This document shows, piece by piece, positions 23,663 to 30,936 of a stretch of 31,151 nucleotides of DNA. The position numbers were made by a program, and so were the translations under genes. Source of the stretch: JBDTNQ01 sp039933635 (GTDB taxonomy: Bacteria > Acidobacteriota > Vicinamibacteria > Vicinamibacterales > SCN-69-37); contig JBDTNQ010000047.1 of the NCBI GenBank assembly GCA_039933635.1, forward strand, positions 1 to 31,151, written 5' to 3'. The notes under the pieces are model-generated. The model was given only the letters and a program-made list of their open reading frames with translations. It was not told where the DNA came from and searched no databases. The stretch's first letter is position 1. The number at the start of each line of letters is the position of its first letter.

Positions 23663-24466
23663 TTAGTGGACGCCGTGCAGCATTTGCCGAATGTCCGGCC
23701 AAAATTCCTTGAGCTCGTTGGCCACCGTGTCCCACATGGTCTGCGTGCCCCAGCGCACCAGCGTGTCGTGCGTGTTGCGTTCGTCTGCCGGGTAGTACAA
23801 GTTCGAGACGTTCGCCACCACCAACGTGCCGCCGAGTTCGGACAGGTTGAATTGGCGCTCGCCCGTCCGCGATTTCGTCACTGCACTCCGGCTGGCCGCG
23901 TAGGCCAGTCGATGAAAGAAGCCGGTTCTGTTGCCCTGGTAGTAGCGGGGATCCTGTTTGAGCAGACTCGGCATCAAACCCGTCGTGACGAGGCTGCACA
24001 CCGTATTGTCGGCAAAGGCGGCGCCGTAACGTCTCGAATAGCCATGCCAGCCACGACCCCACTCCGGCGGCTGGTTCTGCGCTTGGCCCACCACTGCGAC
24101 GAAGCCGAAGAGCGGGTACACGAAGGGGTCGAACGAATCGAGCGCGGCCATCTTGAACGACTGACCGCTTGTGATCGGTTTGACCCGGGCGGAGCCCTCG
24201 ACGGTCGTGTAGTTCGGCAGCACGCCGAAGATGCGGTCGGCGCTTTTCGTGGGATCGGTCGAGTCGTGGCTCGACGAGGACGCGCCCTCTGACGGAGCCG
24301 GTGTGGACGGAGAAGCCGGAGGCGCAGCGGGCGATGCCGGCTGCGGTTGTTCGGACGACGGCGCCTGGGCACGTGCGGAGGCGGCGAAGGTCAGGACCAT
24401 GGCGCTCACGACGATGGCGCCGAGCGGGAGCCGGAGCAATGGGTCGTGCCGGTTAACCAGTGGCAT
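23663..24466 (-). CDS. Exported protein of unknown function
   Basis: I choose the ATG at 24466 (267 aa), which has GAGG just upstream and a clear signal peptide (PLGAIVVSAMVLTFAASARAQA); a GTG 24 nt earlier is an alternative. A Pro/Ser-rich linker of about 45 residues is followed by a conserved-looking globular part: FGVLPNYTTVE, WGRGWHGYSRRYGAAFADN, LLKQDPRYYQGNRTGFFHRLAYAASR and SNLYYPADERNTHDTLVRWG. I recall similar proteins in Acidobacteria but know no function. It is likely envelope-associated. The VWFA gene starts 61 nt downstream, so it may lead the operon. Confidence 0.75.
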   Translation of the reverse strand: MPLVNRHDPLLRLPLGAIVVSAMVLTFAASARAQAPSSEQPQPASPAAPPASPSTPAPSEGASSSSHDSTDPTKSADRIFGVLPNYTTVEGSARVKPITSGQSFKMAALDSFDPFVYPLFGFVAVVGQAQNQPPEWGRGWHGYSRRYGAAFADNTVCSLVTTGLMPSLLKQDPRYYQGNRTGFFHRLAYAASRSAVTKSRTGERQFNLSELGGTLVVANVSNLYYPADERNTHDTLVRWGTQTMWDTVANELKEFWPDIRQMLHGVH

Positions 24467-24526
24467 GACCTCAGTATGCGGTCGGGCCACCCATCACATT
24501 GTTAAACGGAAATAAGCTGGCGCGCC

Positions 24527-25270
24527 CTACAGCTTCGACGGGTCCACCCGCCACGCGCGCAGGATCGCCGACTCATCGTCGGCTGACGCCGCCTTCTTGA
24601 ACAGCGCGCCCGAGCGGCCCTTCACCCGGCGCTCGCACTCCGCCCAGGTGGAATGCCGCATGGGCGTGCCATCGACAAGACTGAGATACGAGTGCGCCGA
24701 CGCCTTCTTGCCGGCCCCCCGCGCGGACGTGGTGGAACGCTTCGGCACCGTCGTATCGTCCGGCACGTCGAAGATCGCGAGCGCATATCCATCGAGGGGG
24801 CCGTCGTACAACAGCACCTGCGCGCCACGCGCGAGCCCGTCAGCGATCTCGTCAACGCGCTCGTTGCCCGGGGTGCCGACGTGACCACGCACGTAGTGCC
24901 AATCGATCGACCCTTTCGGTCGTGCCGAGACGACGGCATCGAGACGCTGCCAGAGGTCGCGATTCTGCACATCTCCGCCGTCGACCGTCTTCCAGCCGCG
25001 TCGACGCCACGCCCAGATCCACTCGTTGATGCCCTTGATGACGTACGTGGAGTCCGTGTAGATCGCCACCGGACCGTCCACTTCGCCCACGTGCTCGAGT
25101 GCTTCGATGGCGGCAGTGAGCTCCATCTTGTTATTGGTAGTGTGGGCGGCGCTGCCGCCGAGCTCGGTGACGTGACCATCCGCCGTGGCCACGACGACGC
25201 CCCATCCCCCCGGCCCCGGATTGCCTTTTGATGCGCCGTCGCAGAACACGACGGTTGCTTGCCTGCTCAT
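24527..25270 (-). CDS. rnhA: Ribonuclease HI with C-terminal extension
   Basis: The 247-aa protein has all RNase HI catalytic residues: D11 (CDGASKGNPGPGG), E50 (KMELTAA), D73 (YTDSTYV) and D140 (NERVDEIAD), plus H130. It hydrolyses the RNA strand of RNA-DNA hybrids. A basic linker is followed by ~60 extra residues (SLVDGTPMRHSTWAECERRV...SGALFKKA) resembling the viroplasmin-like hybrid-binding domain, which usually sits N-terminal in RNase HI. Here it is C-terminal. The gene is divergent from the multicopper-oxidase operon, 120 nt away. Confidence 0.93.
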   Translation of the reverse strand: MSRQATVVFCDGASKGNPGPGGWGVVVATADGHVTELGGSAAHTTNNKMELTAAIEALEHVGEVDGPVAIYTDSTYVIKGINEWIWAWRRRGWKTVDGGDVQNRDLWQRLDAVVSARPKGSIDWHYVRGHVGTPGNERVDEIADGLARGAQVLLYDGPLDGYALAIFDVPDDTTVPKRSTTSARGAGKKASAHSYLSLVDGTPMRHSTWAECERRVKGRSGALFKKAASADDESAILRAWRVDPSKL

Positions 25271-25367
25271 AGGGATTTGATTTTACGGGCCTTTTGGGGA
25301 TGCTGCGACGATCTGCCGCAGCGACAATCCGCCGCACCGCCAACGGCTTTGCGCTACCCTGTGGCAG

Positions 25368-25388
25368 CCCCTCTTCTTGGGGGTCCCC
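25368..25388 (+). other. Leader hairpin before the multicopper-oxidase start
   Basis: CCCC-TCTTCTT-GGGG(G)-T-CCCC stands immediately before the ATG at 25391. The central G run can pair with the upstream C run and also forms the only candidate ribosome-binding purine stretch. It could mask translation initiation, but may be chance in GC-rich DNA. Confidence 0.25.
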
Positions 25389-25390
25389 AT

Positions 25391-26617
25391 ATGAATCGCA
25401 ATCGTCGTTCGTTCCTGCAGGGCCTCGCGACCCTGGCCGGTGCGACTACCGCCACCGGCGCATCTGCCCAGCAGGGGGCGCCACCCACTCGGGCCGATCG
25501 GCCGGCAAGGTTGTCGTCTGGATCCGTCGTGCCGGTGGTCACGCCTGACGTGCCTTTCCTGCCATTCACCCTCGATCAGGGCGTGAAGGTGTTCAAACTC
25601 CGAGCAGAGCCGGTGAAAACCGAATTCGTGCCGGGTCGACGCGTTGATGCCTGGGGCTTCAACGGCAACATTCCAGGGCCGACCATCGAAGTGACGGAGG
25701 GCGACCGCGTCCGGATTGTCGTCGAAAACGGACTGCCCGAGATGTTCACACCGCACTGGCATGGTCTCGAAATCCCCATCGAGATGGATGGCGTGCCCGG
25801 CATCTCGCAGCCGCCGATTCCACCGGGCGGGTCGTTTACGTACGAATTCGCGCTTCGGCAGAATGGAACATTCTTCTACCACTCGCACATGGCCATGCAG
25901 GAAATGATGGGCATGATCGGCTTCTTCGTCGTGCATCCGCGGGCGGCGCACCAGCCGCGGGTCGATCGCGACTTCGGGCTGATCATGCAGGAGTGGATGA
26001 TCCTGCCGTATAACACCGTTCCGAACACGCTGGCGATGGAGTTCAACTGGCTGACGCTCAACGGCAAAGCCGGCCCGGCGACGACGCCGCTCGTGGTGAA
26101 GCGCGGTGAGCGTGTGCGGATTCGTCTGGTGAACCTCGGAATGGATCACCATCCCATTCACCTGCATGGCAATCAGTTCTACGTCACCGGAACGGAAGCG
26201 GGGCGCGCCGGCGGCCCCTTCACGATGGCCGAAAATACGGTGCTCGTCGGCGTCGGCCAGGCGCGCGATGTCGAGTTCGTGGCGAAGTACACGGGCGACT
26301 GGATGCTTCACTGCCACCTGCCGCACCACATGATGAACCAGATGGTGTCCATGGTCGGTCCGATGATGGTGCCGATGAACGGCACCACGGGCCCGGGCTC
26401 GACCGATCCATCGCGAGTGCCCGGTTTCCCGCAGGACATGTGGGTGCCGGCTGACGATCTCGCCGGTGACAAGCCTGAGCTCCACGGGCTCCCGGAAAAT
26501 TGGTCGGGCGCGATGATGGGCATGATGACCCTCGTCCGTGTCGTCGAACCGGACGTCTTCGAGGAGATCGAACGCCAGCGCGCGGAGCGGCGCGCGGCCA
26601 TCGAGGCGAATCGTTGA
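25391..26617 (+). CDS. Two-domain multicopper oxidase, Tat-exported
   Basis: The ATG at 25391 gives 408 aa beginning NRNRRSFLQGLATLAGA, a twin-arginine signal. All four multicopper-oxidase copper motifs are visible: H122-W-H124-G, H164-S-H166, H254-P-I-H257-L-H259-G and H307-C-H309-LPHHM, supplying type-1, type-2 and type-3 coppers. Only about 90 residues separate the second and third motifs, too few for the extra cupredoxin domain of CueO or laccase, so it is a two-domain type. Met-rich stretches (MAMQEMMGM, HHMMNQMVSMVGPMMVPM, GAMMGMMTL) suggest Cu(I) binding. Oxidation of Cu(I) to Cu(II) in the periplasm is a reasonable inference. The TolC-type gene overlaps its stop by 4 nt. Confidence 0.9.
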   Translation: MNRNRRSFLQGLATLAGATTATGASAQQGAPPTRADRPARLSSGSVVPVVTPDVPFLPFTLDQGVKVFKLRAEPVKTEFVPGRRVDAWGFNGNIPGPTIEVTEGDRVRIVVENGLPEMFTPHWHGLEIPIEMDGVPGISQPPIPPGGSFTYEFALRQNGTFFYHSHMAMQEMMGMIGFFVVHPRAAHQPRVDRDFGLIMQEWMILPYNTVPNTLAMEFNWLTLNGKAGPATTPLVVKRGERVRIRLVNLGMDHHPIHLHGNQFYVTGTEAGRAGGPFTMAENTVLVGVGQARDVEFVAKYTGDWMLHCHLPHHMMNQMVSMVGPMMVPMNGTTGPGSTDPSRVPGFPQDMWVPADDLAGDKPELHGLPENWSGAMMGMMTLVRVVEPDVFEEIERQRAERRAAIEANR

Positions 26618-27879
26618 GACGAAGCGGCGGCGGCCTCCTGCTGGCGCTGGCGATGTTCGCGACGGCAGGGCCCGCCGATGCACAGCAGGCTCCGGCACCG
26701 GGTGCCCCGTTGCGGCTCGAGGCGCTCGAGACTCGCGTTCTGGCCTCGCACCCGGCGCTCCGTGAGGCCACGGCCCGCGTCGACGAAGCGCGTGGCCGCG
26801 CTGTGCAGGCCGGCGCCTGGAGCAACCCGACCGTCGGCGCAGTGGCGCAAGAGGTCCGGCCCCCCGAACGGTCGATCGGTGTGTTTGGTGCGTACGTCGA
26901 ACAGCAGATTCCCTTGGGCGGCAAACGGTCGGCCGCGCGCACGGAATCCGAACGGGAGACGGCCCGGCGCGAGGCGGACCTCGAGGTGACGCGCCAGCGC
27001 GTGCTCACGCGTGTGAGGGCGGCCTACTTCGATGTGCTCACCGCCGAAGAGCGGCTGACGACCATCGAGCGATTGACGACGCTGGCGAATGAGGCCGTGG
27101 AGATCAACCGCCAGTTGTTCAACGTCGGTGTGGCGGATCAGCCCGATGTGCTCCAGGGCGAGGTGGAGGCCGCACGCGTGCGTCTCGACTTGGTGCAGGC
27201 GCGCGAGAGACGGCAGGCGGCATGGCATCGGCTCGCGGCGGTGGCCGACCAGCCGCTGGCGCCCGGTCCGCTGGCGTTATCGGTCGAGACGGCCTTTCCA
27301 ATGTTCGATCGCCAGACGGCGCTCGAGCACATTCTCGCGGAGAGCCCCGCGGTCCGCACCGCCGCCGGCGCCGTGGCGCGTGAACGCGCCGGAATCGGCG
27401 TGGCGCGACGCATGACGGCGCCTGACCTGTTCCTGCGGGGCGACGCAGGCTGGAACCGCGAGCCGCTGGCGTCCAACGGCGGTCCGCTCGGATGGGAGTT
27501 CGACGTCGAAGTGGGACTGAGTCTGCCGTTCTTCAATCGCAACCGCGGCGGCATTGCCGCGGCCGTCGCGTCGGCCTCGGCGGCCGAGGCCGCCGAGGCG
27601 CGCGTCCGTCTCGAAATCCGGACGCGGTTCGCCGACATCTTCGAGGAATACGAGACGGCGCGGACGGCGGCGGTCACCTACAAAGCCGACATCCTTCCTC
27701 GAGCCCAGCGGGCCTACGAAATGTACTTGGCCAAGTACCGCGAGATGGCCGCCCCGTATCCGCAGGTGCTCATGGCGCAACGCGGACTGCTGCAGATGAC
27801 CGAGCAGTACATCAACGCCGTGGAGCACGCCTGGCGGGCGGTGGTGCGGTTGCAGGGATTCGTCGTCGAGGATGACTAA
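26614..27879 (+). CDS. TolC/CusC-type outer-membrane efflux protein
   Basis: The frame is open earlier, but a TTG at 26614 overlapping the oxidase stop gives 421 aa with a signal peptide (GGGLLLALAMFATAGPADAQ). The protein shows the repeated TolC-fold architecture: two long helical-hairpin repeats (RVLASHPALREATARVDEARGRAVQAGAWSNP and HILAESPAVRTAAGAVARERAGIGVARR) and the strand pairs FGAYVEQQIPLGGK and VEVGLSLPFFNRNRG. It would form an outer-membrane exit channel for metal efflux. No RND pump or adaptor (CusA/CusB type) is encoded nearby, so its partner is elsewhere or the channel works differently. TTG is an unusual start but the coupling supports it. Confidence 0.88.
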   Translation: MRRSGGGLLLALAMFATAGPADAQQAPAPGAPLRLEALETRVLASHPALREATARVDEARGRAVQAGAWSNPTVGAVAQEVRPPERSIGVFGAYVEQQIPLGGKRSAARTESERETARREADLEVTRQRVLTRVRAAYFDVLTAEERLTTIERLTTLANEAVEINRQLFNVGVADQPDVLQGEVEAARVRLDLVQARERRQAAWHRLAAVADQPLAPGPLALSVETAFPMFDRQTALEHILAESPAVRTAAGAVARERAGIGVARRMTAPDLFLRGDAGWNREPLASNGGPLGWEFDVEVGLSLPFFNRNRGGIAAAVASASAAEAAEARVRLEIRTRFADIFEEYETARTAAVTYKADILPRAQRAYEMYLAKYREMAAPYPQVLMAQRGLLQMTEQYINAVEHAWRAVVRLQGFVVEDD

Positions 27880-27904
27880 ACGCACTCAGGAACGGAGCGG
27901 AACA

Positions 27905-28333
27905 ATGCAGGTCACGGGGTGGGCAAGACGTGCAAGCGTGGGTGTTCTCGGCCTCTCATTCATGGCCGTACTCGTGGCCAACGAGGCGATCTACAAAGGG
28001 ACGATCAGCGCCGTCGACAAGGCGCGCGTCCAGGTGCGAACGATCGACGATGCGGGCAAGCCGTCGCTCACGCCCGAGTGGTTTGCTGTCACCGCGAAGA
28101 CGAAGGTCGTGCGCGGCACAACGGCCGTGACGTTCGCGACCGCCAGGATCAAAACCGGCGAACGCGCGACCGTCGTCGTCGGCGCCGGCGACGAAGCGGG
28201 CGTCGAGTGGGTGTGTCTGATGCACCCTGAGACGCCACGGGCCGCGGCTGGCGCCTGCCCCATCTGTTCGATGACCCTGAAATCCCGAGCCCGCCCGGCC
28301 AAGGCGGCTGAAATTCGATTGGAGGCGCAATGA
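27905..28333 (+). CDS. Exported protein with inserted heavy-metal-binding (MHP...CPxC) domain
   Basis: The ATG at 27905 has CGGAGCGG upstream and gives 142 aa; an earlier in-frame ATG at 27872 overlaps the TolC-gene stop. A signal segment (ASVGVLGLSFMAVLVA) is followed by a beta-rich domain (YKGTISAVDKARVQVRTIDD...RIKTGERATVVV). Then comes a metal-binding module: C104-LMHPE and CPICSM (C118, C121), typical of heavy-metal-binding domains found in CusB-like and P-type-ATPase proteins. The end AAEIRLEAQ matches the end of the 29391 protein, of which this is a paralogue with the Cys module inserted. A periplasmic copper carrier or sensor is plausible. Confidence 0.8.
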   Translation: MQVTGWARRASVGVLGLSFMAVLVANEAIYKGTISAVDKARVQVRTIDDAGKPSLTPEWFAVTAKTKVVRGTTAVTFATARIKTGERATVVVGAGDEAGVEWVCLMHPETPRAAAGACPICSMTLKSRARPAKAAEIRLEAQ

Positions 28334-28785
28334 ACTCGTCACGTCGTGTTACGACCGCGATCGCGGTCCTGGTCCTCAGCGTTCCCGCATTCGCGCACGT
28401 CCGCTCAACCCCGCGCGAATCGGCGCTCGGGGCAACCGAGACCTACACTTTCCGTGTGCCCAGCGAGCGAGGGCTGACCACGACGGCCGTGGTCGTGGAC
28501 GTCCCCGAAGGGGTGACGATCGTGTCGGTGAGCGCGCCCGAAGGCGCCGCGCACGCCGAGACGATGCTGAACGGGCGCATCGTGCACATCACCTGGACGA
28601 TTCAGATTGCCGCCGGCGCGGTGGCCAACCTGGAAGTCGTGGCGAAAAATCCGACGCGCGGTGAGTCGATCATCTGGAAGGCGCATCAGAAGTATTCCGA
28701 TGGATCCGTCTCCGACTGGGTCGGCGCCGAAGGCACGCCGAATCCGGCCCCGTTCACGACGCTCATCGCTCCTGACAAGAAGTGA
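28330..28785 (+). CDS. YcnI/DUF1775-type periplasmic copper-binding protein
   Basis: This 151-aa protein has a signal peptide (TTAIAVLVLSVPAFA) cleaved, by prediction, right before His23, making His the mature N terminus (HVRSTPRES). YcnI-family (DUF1775) proteins bind Cu(II) through this N-terminal histidine in a single-histidine brace. The beta-sandwich body (TYTFRVPSERGLTTTAVVVDVPEGV, GGRIVHITW-like strand, KNPTRGESIIWKA, DGSVSDWVG) fits the family. Starts 4 nt inside the previous stop and ends overlapping the next start by 1 nt. Copper delivery or buffering in the periplasm is the likely role. Confidence 0.85.
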   Translation: MNSSRRVTTAIAVLVLSVPAFAHVRSTPRESALGATETYTFRVPSERGLTTTAVVVDVPEGVTIVSVSAPEGAAHAETMLNGRIVHITWTIQIAAGAVANLEVVAKNPTRGESIIWKAHQKYSDGSVSDWVGAEGTPNPAPFTTLIAPDKK

Positions 28786-29351
28786 TGCGCTGGACCGTCC
28801 GCGTCCTCGTCGGCATTCTGCTGCTACTCTTCATTGGGGCCTGGTTGGGGCGCGGCATGGGGTTCACCTCGCGTGGAACGCCGTCGCCGGCCGAGACGAC
28901 GATCATGCGGGCGGCCCGCAAATGGGGCATTCCGGCGGCGATGCGCGACCAGCCGAATCCTGCCGGCACATCCGATGTAGCGATGCGCGGGGCCATGGAG
29001 CACTGGGCCGACCACTGCGCCATTTGCCACGCCAACGATGGCAGCGGACATGCGGAGATGGGACACGGGCTCTACCCGAAATCGCCTGACATGCGCGCAG
29101 CCGCCACGCAATCGATGACCGACGGCGAGCTGTTCTATATCATCGAGCGGGGTGTGCCGATGACCGGGATGCCGGCATGGGGCAACGGCACGCCGGAAGG
29201 TGAGATGGCGTCGTGGGAGCTCGTCCGCTTCATTCGACGTCTGCCGACGCTGACCGAAACCGATCTCGAAGAGATGCGGAAGCTCAACCCCAAGAGCGCG
29301 CTGCAGGTCGAGCAGGAACAGAAGATCGATGACTTTCTCAGTGGCAAGTAG
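28785..29351 (+). CDS. Membrane-anchored cytochrome c
   Basis: The ATG at 28785 overlaps the YcnI-type stop (TGATG). The 188-aa protein has an uncleaved N-terminal helix (VRVLVGILLLLFIGAWL), a ~50-residue linker, and one class I haem site C78-A-I-C81-H82 with likely axial M129 (MTGMPAWG). The C-terminal tail is acidic and helical. It should carry electrons in the periplasm. In an oxidase/copper operon it could accept electrons from Cu(I) oxidation or feed the multicopper oxidase; either is inference. Confidence 0.9.
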   Translation: MRWTVRVLVGILLLLFIGAWLGRGMGFTSRGTPSPAETTIMRAARKWGIPAAMRDQPNPAGTSDVAMRGAMEHWADHCAICHANDGSGHAEMGHGLYPKSPDMRAAATQSMTDGELFYIIERGVPMTGMPAWGNGTPEGEMASWELVRFIRRLPTLTETDLEEMRKLNPKSALQVEQEQKIDDFLSGK

Positions 29352-29390
29352 TCCGTTCTGTCACTTGTGGTCCGTCAGGGGATATCGCTC

Positions 29391-29711
29391 ATGAAGCTCC
29401 GTCAGATGATTCTCTCTGTGGCACTCGCGGTTACCGTGGGCATGGTCGTGCTGGCCGCCCACTCAATCACCGTGCAAGGCACGGTGGTGGCGGTAGAACC
29501 GACCCGCGTGCAAGTGAAGACGACGGACGCGAAGAAGACCGAGCAGACAGAGTGGTACGCGGTGGACAGGGACACGCTGGTCAAGCGCGGCCCCAAGACC
29601 GTGAAATTTGCGGACGCTCGGATCACGGCGGGCGAACGTATCGTCGTCATCGTCGACGAACACGCCGAAACGAAGAACCTCGCCGAAGAGATACGACTCG
29701 CCGCGAAGTAG
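29391..29711 (+). CDS. Small exported protein, paralogue of the 27905 gene product
   Basis: The ATG at 29391 gives 106 aa with a signal peptide (MILSVALAVTVGMVVLAAHS); a GTG 24 nt upstream is less likely. The mature part (VQGTVVAVEPTRVQVKT, TEWYAVDRDTLVKRG, FADARITAGERIVVIV, EEIRLAAK) aligns along its length with the 27905 protein but lacks the MHP/CPxC module. It appears to be the minimal form of this small beta-barrel-like domain. It probably belongs to the same copper operon, 39 nt behind the cytochrome. Function is unknown. Confidence 0.78.
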   Translation: MKLRQMILSVALAVTVGMVVLAAHSITVQGTVVAVEPTRVQVKTTDAKKTEQTEWYAVDRDTLVKRGPKTVKFADARITAGERIVVIVDEHAETKNLAEEIRLAAK

Positions 29712-29715
29712 GGCG

Positions 29716-30237
29716 TCAGACTGAGTGCCGCGGCGCGCCGCCGAGTCGGCGCTCGATTTCCTGCTTCCGCACAGACAGGGCGCGCGCGTGGCGGTGAGCG
29801 CGAAGCAACATGATGCCCGCCACGGCAGAGAGAGACAGCTGCGCGAGCCCTGCAAGAAGGCCCGGCCGTCCGGCGCCGATTGCTGACGCCACGGCCCACG
29901 TGCCCACAGCGCCCGTCAGCGAGAACACCAACGCCATACGCGCGGCGATGACGCGGTCGAGGCCGAAAAGCACGCGGCGCGCCTTGAGCACCCAGACCGC
30001 GAATCCCGTCCACGACAGCGCGATCGCGACCATCACGCCGAAGGCGATGCGGGTGCGCAAGGGCAGCCCCGGTTCCGTCAGCCACAGCGAGCCCAGAAGG
30101 ACCGACATGGTCGCCGACACGACCAGGAGAACGACGTACCGCAGCCGCGGCGTGGCCAGCTCGTCGGCCGCCATGCGCTGGATGTCGGCGACCGACGGTA
30201 CGATTGGCGATGGGTTCGGTGGTTCGGACGTGATCAT
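29716..30237 (-). CDS. Four-helix membrane protein coupled to an ECF sigma factor
   Basis: This 173-aa protein begins with a ~32-residue Pro-rich cytoplasmic-looking N terminus (MITSEPPNPSPIVPSVADIQRM), then four hydrophobic helices (about 33-54, 64-84, 98-120 and 126-146) and a basic C terminus (HRHARALSVRKQEIERRLGG). The ATG overlaps the sigma-factor stop by 4 nt, so it is translationally coupled. That position is where a cognate anti-sigma factor normally lies, yet there is no zinc-finger or RskA-type motif. It could be a membrane anti-sigma factor of an unrecognised kind or an unrelated co-expressed protein. Confidence 0.75.
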   Translation of the reverse strand: MITSEPPNPSPIVPSVADIQRMAADELATPRLRYVVLLVVSATMSVLLGSLWLTEPGLPLRTRIAFGVMVAIALSWTGFAVWVLKARRVLFGLDRVIAARMALVFSLTGAVGTWAVASAIGAGRPGLLAGLAQLSLSAVAGIMLLRAHRHARALSVRKQEIERRLGGAPRHSV

Positions 30238-30806
30238 GGTCGAATGCCTTTCTCGGCGAGCTGCCGGCGCAGCAAGTGCCGGGCGCGATGCAATCGCGAC
30301 TTCACCGTGCCGACTGGCACGGCCGTCACGTCGGCGATTTCAAGGAGACTGAGTTCCTGCAGGTAGAAGAGATCGAGCACCTCGCGCTCGATGGGCGGAA
30401 GGGTCGCGAGTCCGGTCTCCATCGCCGAGAGGTCCTCGTGGCGATCATCGACCACGGGCTCTGGCAGGAGGGACGTGTCGACGTCCTCGAAGCGTGGTTC
30501 GCTGTAGCGCAGACGCAGACGGTCCATCAACACGCGCCGGGCGATACCGAACAGCCAGGGCCTGAACTTCGATGGATCGCGGAGGCCCGGCAGGCCGCGA
30601 AGCACACGCAGCCAGATGTCCTGCACGATGTCGCCGGTCCGATCGCCATCGCCCCCGACGCGTGAGGCATACCGGGAGAGGGCCGGATGCCACCGGGCGA
30701 TCAGCGGATCGAAGGCGTCCCGCTCACCAAGCTGGCATCGGACCACCAGCCACTCGTCGTGCAGCGCGTGGCGCGCCGCCTGATTGTCCGGTTCAACGTT
30801 GCTCAT
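30234..30806 (-). CDS. ECF RNA polymerase sigma factor, second in window
   Basis: The 190-aa protein has region 2 at ~20-95 (AFDPLIARWHPALSRYASRVGG, DIVQDIWLRVLRGL, KFRPWLFGIARRVLMDRLR) and region 4 at ~130-185 (LPPIEREVLDLFYLQEL and the helix-turn-helix SLLEIADVTAVPVGTVKSRLHRARHLLRRQL). The start at 30806 has no Shine-Dalgarno and lies only ~15 nt from a promoter-like -10 element, suggesting a nearly leaderless mRNA. It is co-transcribed with the four-helix membrane protein and divergent from the exported gene at 30937. Probably autoregulated from the paired promoter described separately. Confidence 0.92.
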   Translation of the reverse strand: MSNVEPDNQAARHALHDEWLVVRCQLGERDAFDPLIARWHPALSRYASRVGGDGDRTGDIVQDIWLRVLRGLPGLRDPSKFRPWLFGIARRVLMDRLRLRYSEPRFEDVDTSLLPEPVVDDRHEDLSAMETGLATLPPIEREVLDLFYLQELSLLEIADVTAVPVGTVKSRLHRARHLLRRQLAEKGIRP

Positions 30807-30820
30807 CGGTGCCCGTCAGA

Positions 30821-30848
30821 GGAGTCGGAGCCGGCCACGAAAGGTTCA
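30821..30848 (-). promoter_or_regulatory. ECF-type promoter driving the sigma-factor gene
   Basis: On the minus strand TGAACC (30848-30843), 16 nt, then GACTCC (30826-30821). The -35-like element contains the AAC common in ECF promoters. The predicted transcript would start within ~10 nt of the sigma ATG at 30806. Identical elements face the other way at 30857-30884. Confidence 0.65.
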
Positions 30849-30856
30849 TCTTGTCG

Positions 30857-30884
30857 TGAACCTGCTCGTCAGGAGCCCGACTCC
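30857..30884 (+). promoter_or_regulatory. ECF-type promoter driving the 30937 gene
   Basis: TGAACC (30857-30862), 16 nt, then GACTCC (30879-30884): the same hexamers and spacing as the divergent promoter 8 nt away. The start codon at 30937 would have a leader of about 45 nt containing a strong GGAGGAGG ribosome binding site. Confidence 0.65.
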
Positions 30885-30936
30885 CTCCACGACCCCGTCG
30901 CCAGCTCCGGCGCCGGTGGGTCGCGGAGGAGGAACG

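Noticed and set aside
25283..26698. A 471-aa minus-strand open frame opposite the multicopper oxidase
   Set aside because: It mirrors the His-rich oxidase codons and has no motif of its own; the plus strand carries all four copper motifs.
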